Of a stretch of DNA of 64,000 nt, positions 27,120-37,200 are shown piece after piece. How positions within the stretch are numbered: the stretch's first letter is position 1; the number at the start of each line of letters is the position of its first letter. A program made the translations under genes and the position numbers. The notes below the pieces were generated by a model, which did no database searches, was not told the DNA's origin, and was given only the letters and a program-made list of their open reading frames with translations. Source of the stretch: Rhea pennata (Eukaryota > Chordata > Aves > Rheiformes > Rheidae); contig NC_084672.1 in the NCBI RefSeq assembly GCF_028389875.1, positions 1,943,501 through 2,007,500 of the forward strand, given 5' to 3'.

Positions 27120-28440
27120 AAGTGAAGCTGAGGCGGCTAACAAAAATCCTGGCGCATTTCTGTCAAAACTGCACTTTTCAGTTCCACTTAAGCCAGCTGG
27201 ACATGCAAATGTCCGTGGCACCAGCTGGACTGCATTCAAGTGTACTAAAGGACCTGGACAACGTCACTGCAGGGCCACTCTCCCTCATCTGCAAATGGTC
27301 GTGGCCACCATTGGTGACTGGAAAAAAAAAAAAGCAGATATCACATCCATGTTCAAGCTGGAGGAGGAGGAGGAGGATCCAGAAAACTACCAAATAATGA
27401 GCCTCCCCTGAGCCCCGGGAAGGTGATGGAGCAAAGCCCGCTGGAAGCTATTTCCAAGCGACTGGAAACGGCCAGCGCAGAGTTATCAGGCACACGTCAC
27501 ACCAGACCAAGCTGATCACCCTTGGTCATGAGGGGCCTGGCCCAGTGGAAAGGGAGAAAGCAATAGATTTTATTTATCTTGACTCTAGCAAGGCATTTGG
27601 CATGGCTACCCACAGCACCTTACTAGCCAAACTGGCCAGATAGGGGCTGGAAAAATGGTCTACAATGTGAGTGGAAAACTGGCCAGACTGTGAGGCTCAA
27701 GGTGTTGTGTTTAGCGGTACAAAGTCCAACTGGCAGACAGTCACTAGTACAGTCTCTCGGGATCAACGCTGTCTTTATTAACGGCCTGGCTGATGGAACA
27801 GAGCACGCTCCTAGCAAGTTGGCAGATGACACCAAATTGGAAGGAGCAGTTGATCTTCTGAAGGGCAGTATAGCCATAAAAAGAGACCTGAGCAGGCTGC
27901 AGATATGGGCTGAGAGGAATTCATGAAGTCCAACCAAAGCAAATGCCAAGTCCTGCCCTGGAGTAGGATAACCCCATGCACCAGTATGGGCTGGGAGTAG
28001 CTGGCTGGAAAGCAGCTTTGCAGATAAGTACTCAACGGTCCTGATGGGCCAAGATGTTTGGCAGCTGGAGCACGTGATGGACAAAGAGATGCTGAGGGAG
28101 CCAGGTGTCTCCAGCTAGGAGAAGAGAAGGCAAAGGGGAGGTCTTACTGCTGCCTCTAACTCCCAGATAGGGGGTTGTAGAGGAGACCGCGGCAGACTCT
28201 TCTCAGAGGAGCACAGCAAGAGGCGATAGGGAACACTTGAAATTGCAGTTAGATATTAGAAACCCTTTTTAACCATGAGGGAGGTCAAGCACAGAAACTG
28301 GAGCAAGATGTTGGAGCTTCCAGAGACATTCAAGTCTTGATGGCAAGAGGCCCTGAGCAACCTGATGTAGTTGGCCCTGTAGGATTGGACTAGAGACACC
28401 CAAAAGGTTCCTTCCAATACAAATTTCTCAAAGGTGCTAT
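27120..28440 (+). mobile_element. CR1 LINE, 5'-truncated, 3' part of ORF2 with tail
   Basis: CR1 landmarks occur in the right order on the plus strand: 'gccactctccctcatctgca', 'gaggatccagaaaactacca', 'ccccgggaaggtgatggagc', 'cttgactctagcaaggcatt', the 'gcagatgacaccaaattgga' block (ADDTKL in the reverse transcriptase), 'gggctgagaggaattcatga', 'accccatgcaccagtatggg', and a tail with 'ggattggactagaga' and 'aaggttccttccaatac'. Stops and indels interrupt all frames, and an A-run near 27.33 kb breaks it internally, so it is inactive. CR1 is the dominant LINE of birds and other sauropsids. It is younger than the copy at 1.2 kb, judging by the better match. Confidence 0.85.
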
Positions 28441-28841
28441 CATTTCTAGACCCACCCTTGCCCTATAAATTCTGTGAAAAGGGGAACGCTTGCTCTCCAT
28501 CTCTGCACAGCACCCAGTGGGCCCATAACCTCAGCAAATCCCGACTCCAGCAGTAACACAGCTTTGAAAGAGCACATTCGAGTCAGATGAATTTGACAAA
28601 CGCATCTTCCACTAAATATGAAATGCTAGCCCAAAATTAAGCCTGCCCATTTTCAAGAAGATTAAGTGGTTATTTTTCTTCCCTATCACCAACTGCAAAT
28701 AGTATCTTGAAATCAGAGCACCTTAAAAAAGTTAACACTTTTTAGATGCTTGCTGGCAAGTTCTTTGTACTTAATGGTTAGACTTTCCAAGCAAATGTAT
28801 CTTGTTATGATACGGTTGGTAGAATCTAAATCCTCATCAAG

Positions 28842-28923
28842 GAGGCAAATTAAGGGCTATTTTCTTCACTTTTCACTTGAGGTTGAGGCAAATTAAGGGC
28901 TGTTTTCTTCACTTTTCACTTGA
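28842..28923 (+). repeat. 43-bp-period tandem duplication (2 copies)
   Basis: A 39-base unit (gaggcaaattaagggct ... cacttttcacttga) at 28842-28880 recurs at 28885-28923 with one substitution (cta versus ctg). The near identity implies a recent duplication. Confidence 0.95.
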
Positions 28924-30591
28924 CTGTTAGCCTCCTAGTGTTCACCTAAGTGAGTACAGCACTATTTATTTGATACTGCTCCATAAATCTGGTAAGAGCC
29001 TAATGGATTTACTAAAGAAAAGTCTGTTCTCACTTAGGGAAAGAGGATCTTAAATTATCTTTAATGTTACTGCTGGCCTAGCCCCTAGAATCAGGTCCGT
29101 GATCACAGCTTCAGCCTGCATTTCTCCCAACACCAGTGTTTCATGGGGAAGCTGCTTTTCCCTTCTTCTCCAGGTTTTTGCAGTCGGTGAAGCTGTTAGA
29201 GACACACGAGCCCCTCGGGACGAGCGAAAGGGCTGCCTCTCACCGCCTGCAGCATGTGCTGCCCGAGCAGTCTCCAGCACGGCATGGAGAAGGACTAGCA
29301 CCCGTTCCGCACTCATTTGCTTCCCCTGAAGTCCCCAGGGAGACTACTGTGCAGGCACAGTTGTAGTCACTGATGGCTCACCACTGCCCCAAGACCCACC
29401 GGGAGGCAAGCTCCTGCTCCCCTGCTTGCTCTCCTCTCCTGCCACAGCACCTGCTACTTCAGGGTGGACTCAACAGCTTTCCTGCTGCACGTTCCTCCTC
29501 TGCAGAAGTGATAGGCCACCGTTTCTGCCTGGCTTCCCCCTCCCTGAGGCTGCTTTGCTTGTGCATCCCACCACCTTGGCTTGAACGGCTTCCTCGAGGA
29601 GTAATTTTGATAGTTTCCCTGGAATCTCAATTCAAAATCAGACAAATCCTAGTTAGAAATATAGCAGCAGCTGCTGCCGCCAGCCATATATGCCAAGAGC
29701 GGCTCCGGGCTGCAGGACTCAGGGAAGTGGTGGGAACGCCATCTCCTGGCATCTGCTAAGACAGGGCTGGATGCCCGCCGGAGAGATTGCTCCATACAGG
29801 CAGACTATCCAGCTCAGCACAGGGTTAACAACAGTCATGGGGTCTGCGCCACACTGATGGACCAGATGCCCTGTTGGTCCCTTCTGAGCCAAGCACCTAG
29901 TGTGTGCGCAGAGGTCCTAACCTAAGCGGTCCATGTCTGCGTTCGTACTGCTATGGAAATGTCCTGGTTCTTTTTAAGAGGCCTAAACATGACACTCATG
30001 TTTCAGGGACCACTGGTGTAGAGCCACTAGAGCGCATCTACCAGCCGGTCTGTCTGCCTATGCTCCAGGGTGATGCCCCACCTGCAAGAAAAGCACCTGC
30101 AATTAAATCCCAACACAAGTATTTGTGATGGCTTCAAGCACTTCCCAAAATGAGAGGCCAGACCCCATCCAGCTGGTGTGATTTTATCTCTAGGTCTCCT
30201 GAGCACTTACAGCCCCTTTAAGATGCAAGCTGCTCTGCAGAGGGGACTTTCGGCAGCGAAACCCAGAACAGACACTGCTCCGTCACTGGGAGCAATCACG
30301 TCTGCTTGCCTCCAAACAAACAGCCTGGTGTACAAGAGAAAATAGCATATGGGAAGGAGCCATGGCAAGACTGGAGGTCTGGTGAGCAACTCTGGAACTG
30401 CTCTGCCACTGGCCTGAAAGAACAACTCCATCAGCTGCAGCAAACAGACCTTCTGCTTCCCAGAATTCAGAATTCATCACAGCCTCAAATACAGACACTC
30501 CAGGCTTATTCCTGCTTTAATTATTTAAAAATCCTAGCTCTGGCTGTTTATTTTCAGGGACTATTAATGCATTCAACTATTTTAGGATGGC

Positions 30592-30617
30592 AAAAAAAAA
30601 AAAAAAAAAAAAAAAAA
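30592..30617 (+). repeat. Poly-A run (26 A)
   Basis: Uninterrupted A run in intergenic DNA. There is no adjacent retrocopy that I recognise. Confidence 0.95.
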
Positions 30618-32172
30618 TGAAGCCTTTCCCTCATTCTACTGTTGAAGTTTAATTCACTCTAATTATTTCATATTACTTAGACTATAATAGTTTCATAATT
30701 TCTAGTATATTAAGCACTTAATACGTTGTGTCATTTGAAGTTGCATATTAAATTCAGCAAAGTACATTTTAATGAGAGCTAAGTAGTGTGAAAATATTAA
30801 TACAACATAATAGTTCATTTTTGCACTCGTGTTGGTAAGTGCTGCTGCCCTGCGCAGTCCGCCCGAGCAGGTGAGCGCAGCAGGCTGCCCAGCTCCACGA
30901 GTGCCGGCCACAGTGGGGTCACCCGGCAGGGAGGAGAGCTGCCAGCAGGGTGACAGCCCCTGCCAACCTGGGTAAAATCAAAGCTGAGAGTGTAGTGGTG
31001 CTTCTCCTCCCTCGGCAAAGGTGACTGCAGCCCCAGCTCTGCCTCTCCTCCGGAGACACAAGCTCATGGCTCTACCATACAAGCACCCTAGAGCGCCATC
31101 CAACAAGACTAGGTAGCCAGGCCAAGCTCTGCTGGCTCTGTCACGCCATATCCCCCACAAGAAGCTGGTGACACCACCAGAGAGCCACACTGGGAGAGAT
31201 ATGTGGCTGCTCCTCTACAATCTCCAAAGGGACAGGCCGATTTCACCCCAGGACGCTGCCCGCCTCTCCCAGGTTTCCCATACCCATACCTTCCCTACTA
31301 GGGAATATCTCCCCCAGGCTGACCTGCACGCAGGGACCAGGCTCCAGCGCTCCTGCTCGGAATGGCACACGGGCTGCTCCTTCTCAGCTCACATGCCGAG
31401 GGAGGAGGCCTCTCCCCCAACAAGGCATACAAGAGCTCTCCAGAGCTCCACCTGATGCTCTAGGAAATGAGAAAAGCCCCAGAGAACCAGCTTTGGTTTC
31501 ATCTTTAGGGTATTGTAACCTTCAGCCCCACAAGTCAGTGAAACGAGCCACCTCCACCCACCCCAGCTGGGGTTCATGTGACTTGGGTGCCTCCTCGCTC
31601 AGCTGGTGGGAGATCACTGCTCTCTGTGTCCCAACACGGGGCTGTTTCTGATGCTGGGCACTCCCCACCACGGCCTTCCCAGCAGGAAAAGCCACACAGA
31701 GCTGCTGATGGGCAAAATGGCCTTGTCTAAATGCCTGGAAAAAAAAGCAGATTTTGGAATGACAGAGCGAAGCCCTTGGGCTGGCGAAGCCCTGTGGCGG
31801 TCCCAAGCCGGGGCCCTGCTTGGAGCAGGGTTGCTGCTGGGCCAGGGAGCAAAACCAGATGGGCAAAACCGGCGCTCGGAGCAGGCCCTGGGCGCTGCGC
31901 GGGGTTAGACGGCGGCTGCAGCCTTTCCTTCGGGGTGGGCGAAGGTCCCGCACCGAGGGGCTCCCGGGGCTGCAGCGCCGCCCGCGACCGCGCGGGGGCG
32001 GCCCAGGCCGCGGAACCTGCGCCCGCCGCGCCGCGCAACGGCCCGAGGCGCCGGTGAGGGCGGCCGGGGCCTCCGCGCCGCCGGCAGCGAGCTGTGCAAC
32101 TGCCGGGCATCCTGCACCCAGCCACGGCGCCGGGTTAGGGGACCCGCAGCCTCCCCGGTGCGTCCCCACAGC

Positions 32173-32525
32173 CCGGCTGCAGCCCGCGCCCGCTGCGCTG
32201 CAGGACCCGCCGTGCAAGGAGCATCTCTGTCCCGGTCCCCGGTCCCGGGGCCGCAGCCTGCAGCGCTGCAGGACTTGCGCTGCCAGGAGCATCCCGGTCG
32301 CGCAGCCTGCACCCGCACCCCCACAGCGCTGCGGGACCCCTCCCTACCCCCCCGTGCAAGGAGCACCCCGGCCTTGTTCTCAGTCCCCAGGCTGCAGCTC
32401 GCACCCCCGCAGCGCTGCAGGACCCCCCCCCCCCCCCCCGCTCGGTGCAAGGAGCATCCCGGCCGCGGCTACCGCCCGCACTTGTAGCCCCGCTGCGCTG
32501 CAGGACGCGCGGTGCAAGGCGCAAG
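32173..32525 (+). repeat. GC-rich minisatellite, about 5 units of 50-90 bp
   Basis: Five degenerate units share the order 'cagc...gcgctgcaggac' then 'gtgcaaggagcatcccgg'. Cores fall near 32195, 32263, 32321, 32411 and 32496, and the spacing varies because of internal C-runs (one of 17 C at 32423-32439). It lies about 0.5 kb beyond the SKOR1 polyadenylation signal. Long frames here follow from the repeat and are not called as genes. Confidence 0.85.
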
Positions 32526-33014
32526 GTGCGCCCTCTCCTCCCTCCCTTCCCTCGGCCCCGCTCGGCTCGCTGCCGCCGGGCTGGCCCGCCGAGATGTCGT
32601 GGTAGGTTAATTTCGGGATGAAAACAGGTATTTAGGGCTAATAGGTGTGCAAGCCACCTTCAAACCCACTCTCAGAGCTCATTAATGTAATACTTTCATG
32701 TGTGAAACGAGCATATAAATGGGCATTAATGAGCTCCCGGCTGCGGCGCGGAGGAGGTGGAGGAACGGGGAACTTTGCAGGGGAGCGGGCGGCTCCCCCG
32801 CCGCAGAGCCCGCTCTCAGCCCGCCCCCGGCACCGCGCCGGAGCCCCGCGGCGGCCGCCGCTGCGCGCCCCGACGGCGGCCTCCGCCCGCGCTCGCTGCG
32901 CCCGGGGCCGCCGCGGATGCGGAGCACGGCGACCCTCTCCCGTGCCATGCGCGGAGGGCACCCACGCACCACCGCTTCCCTCCCCGCCCCCTCCCGCGAC
33001 AGCCCCACGGAGCA

Positions 33015-33561
33015 GGCGGCTTCTTAAAGTCGGTTTTTATTAAAGAACAAAAATCACGTACAGAGGTTTCTCTCCCCAAACCGGGCGAGCGTTTTGTTTT
33101 CTCTGTCTCCGGAGTCGCGAACCGCCCGTTAAAGTGCTGTTACATCCATAAATTTACAAGGGGGTGGTGGGGGAGGAGGGGGCCCGAGGGGGGAAAATAA
33201 ATATACATCATAAATAAATAAAAATCCAACAAATACTGTACCAAGAGAATCACAGTACATTTATATCCATTGCACATAGCCACTTTTGTTTCCAGTCTGG
33301 ACAAGGGTTGAAGAAGCGGACACACAGGGAGGGAGGGGAAGACGCGGAGCGGGGCGCCCCGGCCCGCGGGCGCAGGCGGGGGCCCCGCGGCCCCTGCAGC
33401 CGGCCCGGGGCCGCTCCCCGCCGTATTGCCAGTCCGAGGAAGGCCGAGCTCCGAGTCCTCTATGTACAACGTCTCCTCGTGGAAATGGCTTGTGTGGGCT
33501 CTGCCCGCGGCTGCGGGCGCGCCGCGGGGCGCATGGCTTCGGGGGGCGGGGAGGGGGGGGC
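33015..33561 (-). other. SKOR1: SKOR1 3' UTR
   Basis: This is the minus-strand sequence between the SKOR1 stop codon and the polyadenylation signal. It starts GC-rich and then becomes AT-rich with A/T-rich elements near 33.20-33.24 kb, unlike the surrounding CpG island. The 3' cleavage point is estimated 15-25 bases beyond the AATAAA and is not directly visible. Confidence 0.75.
33036..33041 (-). terminator. SKOR1: SKOR1 polyadenylation signal AATAAA
   Basis: On the minus strand 'gttctttAATAAAaaccg' is the only canonical hexamer I found between the SKOR1 stop and the minisatellite. It gives a 3' UTR of about 540 nt. Confidence 0.8.
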
Positions 33562-33659
33562 TCACTGGGGCAGCAGCGGCGGCTTGAAGGAGCAGTTCCC
33601 CGTGCAGTGCCGCGGGGTCAGCATCTTGCAGGAGAAGTGGTGCAGCGCGTCGTGGGCCT
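33562..33659 (-). CDS. SKOR1: SKOR1 exon 9, terminal coding exon
   Basis: Acceptor 'gcgtcggtttgcag'; the stop TGA is at 33564-33562. It encodes EAHDALHHFSCKMLTPRHCT, then GNCSFKPPLLPQ. The Cys/His-rich tail matches SKOR1, with one extra terminal Gln relative to the human protein as I recall it. Confidence 0.95.
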
Positions 33660-34251
33660 CTGCAAACCGACGCAGCCGTCACCCCCGGCCGGGCCCCCTT
33701 CCCGCCGGTTTCCCCCGGTCGCGCTGCGGGGGGGGAGGTGTCGCTCCCCCCCCCCCCTTAGACGGCCGCACCGCCACCCCCTTCCTGCCTCGGTACCTTT
33801 CAACTTCTGCTGGATGGCGTAGCGCGCCTTCCTCTCCTGGTCCAGCTCGTTGCACAGCGTATCTGGGATGGGGGAAACGCATCACACCGCGCCGGGGGGG
33901 GACCGCAGTGCGGGCGCCCCGTCGGGGGACACCGACAGCGGGGGGGCCGGGACGGTGCGAGGCAGGGCGGCAGCGCGCTCGTTTGCAGCGCCGGGGAGCA
34001 ACGGCCGGAACGGCGCTGGGAGGCAGATGGATACGGGCAGGATTAACGCAAACTTGGGCATTACTTCCCAGGTAATTTTACGCCTCGATTTTTAATTTAG
34101 GCACCGTGGAAATTGCTGCGATAGGAAGGTTCATTCGCTCCCGCGTAATGATGCCTCGCAGCCGTTTGCGAGTCGGCTCGCAATTCCGAGGCTAATCAGA
34201 GTGCACAAAAGGATATCGAATAAAATTAAAAAAAAAAAAAAAAAGGATGAC

Positions 34252-34284
<33 letters not shown>

Positions 34285-37200
34285 AGTAGTAAGTGCCGGA
34301 TCGCCCCGGCGGTGGGCAGGCAGGCGGCGCCGGGCCGGGCCGGGCCGGGCCGGGCCTTACCTCGGACGATCTGCAGCTGCTGCACCATCTCCTCGCGGTA
34401 CGCCAGCTCCCGCTTCATCTGGTCCTGGAAGTTATCTGCGGGGCCAGAGGGGTGAGCGCGGCCCGCGCCGCGGCCCGCGGTGCTGCGCGGCCCTGCGCGC
34501 CGCCGGGCTGCGGGGGCGCCGGTACCTTTCAGGCTCTGGAAGTCCCGTTCCAGCTTCTTCCTCAGCTCCATTTGCTCCAGGACCAGTTTTTGCAACTCGT
34601 CTGTTTAAAAATATATCGCGGGATTGAGGAGAGTCCGCACTTTTCCATATGGAGGCGGCTCAGCGCGGCGCTAATCGCATTACATTACATTAATCACAGG
34701 AGTTAATCACTCTTGCAGAAAACATAAATACCTCGAGCCGCGAGGAGAGGCCAGGGCTCCCCCCGCCCGCCTTGCCCCGGCGGCAGCGGCGGCCGCGCCG
34801 GGCCGCGGAGCCCCGTCGGGCCGGGCCGGGCCGGGCCGGGCCGGGCCGGGCGCCGCCTCCCGCCCCGCCGCCGGCTGCGCCGCCGCCTCACCTCGGGCCA
34901 GGTTTTCGATGTCTTTCTCCACCAGCTGCGTCCCAGCGACGTCGAGGCCGAGGCCATCCTCTCCTGCGGGGGTAGAGCGCGCTCAGCGCCGCCGCAGGGG
35001 CTCCGCGGGCCGCGCACGGCCCCGCCGCGGCGCCGGCTCCGTCGGGGAAGCGGCGGTCGGAGGCCGGTGCAAAGCTTGGAGCGGCGCTTACCTCTGTCAG
35101 TATTTACAGGGCTCGGATGCGAGACATTCCTTTGGTCCTGATAGGATTTTCTAGTCTCTAAATCCTCTGCTGTCGAGTGATTGTCTTCTTTATCTTGCTC
35201 TTAAAGTTAATAAACCGATTTTCAACCATAAGCAATGAAAGTATGGTCCTGATATATCCTTAATTACATAATTAAGGACAAAGTCCTCGTTAAAACCTTC
35301 TTAGCGAACATCCTAATCGCTTTGCTATTGGAAAGTAGCTTGCCGGCAGGAGCTTTGCCCGAGGTGCCGCGCGGTCCACGCGCTCGCCGGGCCCGGCCGA
35401 GCCGCGGGGGCTCCTTCCCGGCTCGGGGCTCCGGGCCCCGCTGCCCCGGCCTCCCCCGACGGCCGTGGCGGGAGCTGCCCCGCGCCCTCCCCCCGCCAGA
35501 AACCGTTTGCATCGCTTTTCGCCCAGAAGTCCCCAAAACGAAAGTGGCGGCCCGGGCGCCCACCCGAGGCCGAGGAACCGGCGGACGCGGCGCCCGCGGC
35601 CCTGCCCTCGATTTGCACTGGTGTCTGTCCGTCCTCCCCCCTTTCTCCCTCCCCCCATTAGCCGCGGCCCGGGGACAGCGGCCGGCCCGGGCCGCGATTT
35701 ACCCTTGGCCTCGGGGTGGCAGAGGAAGGCGGCCGAGGCTCCCAGGGAGGCGGCGGTCTTCAGCGGCGGCGGGTGCTCGCCCCTGTCCTGCGCGTACACC
35801 TGCAAAACAGCGAGTGAGCGGCCGGCGGGGCGCGGCGAGCCCCGGCCCTCCTCGAAGCAGAGCCGCCCGCCCCGCCCGGCCCCGCACCTCGTAGGCGCCG
35901 CGGCTGCCGCTCCGCTCGGGGCTGCCGTCGGGCGGCTGGCTCCCCTCCTCGGCCGCCGCCTCGCCCGCTGCCTCCTCGGGCCCCTCGGCCGCGGCGGGCA
36001 GCGGCGGCGGCTCCTCGGCTCCGGGCAGCAGCTGGGGCGGCGGCGGCGGCTCCGGCTCCTCCGAGGGGGCAGCGGCGACGGCGGCTGCGTCCTCTTCCTC
36101 GTCCTCGGGGAAGCGGTTGGACTCCACGTCCACCTCGGGCTCCTCGGCCGTGTCCCCCCCGGGGGAGAGCGAGCGGTAGCTGGAGCTGCCCTCGCTGAGG
36201 AAGTCCGGGGAGAGGTAGCCGGGCCCGCGGGCGGCCGCGCCGCCGTACGCCTCGCGGGTGCCGTAGAGCTTGGCGATGCTCTCCGTGTCCTTCACCACGG
36301 GCCGGAAGGCGGAGAGGTAGCTGCCCTTCCTGGGCAGGGGCAGCGGCGGGAGTAGGGCCTCGTCCCCGGAGCGCTCCTCCTCGCCTGCCGCCCGCGACAG
36401 CGCGCTGGAGCAGCGCTCGCCGTCCGCCCCGGAGCCCTCCTGGGGCGTCGCGCTGCTCCGCCCGCTGCCCGACGGCTCCGAGCCCTCCAGCTCGCCGTGC
36501 CGCCCCGCCAGGCCCGGCGGCTCGGCCGCCGCCGCCGCCGCCGCTGCCGCCGCCGCCACCACCACGGCCGTGGCCGCCGCCTTGGCCTGGCTCTGCGCCG
36601 GGTAGGGCGGCACGGGCAGGCTGCCGGCGGCCGGCCAGAACATGGGGAAGGAGGGGTAGACGCCGCTGTCCTTGGCGGCGCCGGGCGGGTGCGGCGGCTG
36701 CGCCGGCTGGTGCGGGTGCGGGTGCGGGTGCGGCGGCCCCCAGAACATGCCCGAGGGCAGCGCGCCGCCCTTGCCCGGCTCGCCGCCGCCCGCGCCGCCC
36801 AGCGCCTCCTCCTGCTTCTTGGGGCAGAGTCCGAAAGCGGCGGCGGGGAAGCCGTAGGGGTGGGGGAAGAGCGGCGGCGGCAGCTTCTGCAGCATCCCGA
36901 AGCCCTTGCTGGGCACCGGGATCACCGGGTAGCTGCGCACCGCGCCCGCGCCGCCGTGCGCGCCCGCCGCGCCGCCGTGCGCCGCGGGCAGGCTCAGCGC
37001 GCCGCGCTCGCCCGCCGGCTCCTGCCCGCTGCACCGCAGGCTCTTGTGCACCGGCGCCAGCTCGGCCCCGGCGGGCGGCGGCGGGTGCAGCGCGGCCTTG
37101 GCGGCCGGCGAGCTGCCGCCGGGGCCGCTGGCGGCCGCCCCTTGCAGGGAGAAGGTCCGCTTGCGGGTGCCGCCGTTGAACATGGCCTTGACATCCTCCC

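Larger units (their letters stand above)
12110..33014. other. Intergenic region between SKOR1 3' end and PIAS1 promoter
   Basis: About 21 kb with no protein gene that I can recognise on either strand. It contains a 1.3-kb CR1, two or three ancient SINE-like relics, homopolymers, GGA runs near 25.84 and 27.36 kb, a 43-bp tandem duplication near 28.85 kb, a small CpG cluster near 23 kb and a minisatellite near 32.2-32.5 kb. A moderately AT-rich plus-strand open frame at 20090-20560 is discussed as a finding. GC-rich long frames at 22.8-23.5, 25.6-26.3 and 31.5-32.6 kb overlap one another on both strands and look like chance. Confidence 0.7.

Noticed and set aside
30592-30617. Poly-A run as the tail of a processed pseudogene
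   Set aside because: No gene-like body or target-site duplication was seen upstream.
31522-32605. Long overlapping frames near 32 kb
   Set aside because: GC-rich repeat-driven frames through the minisatellite beyond the SKOR1 3' end.
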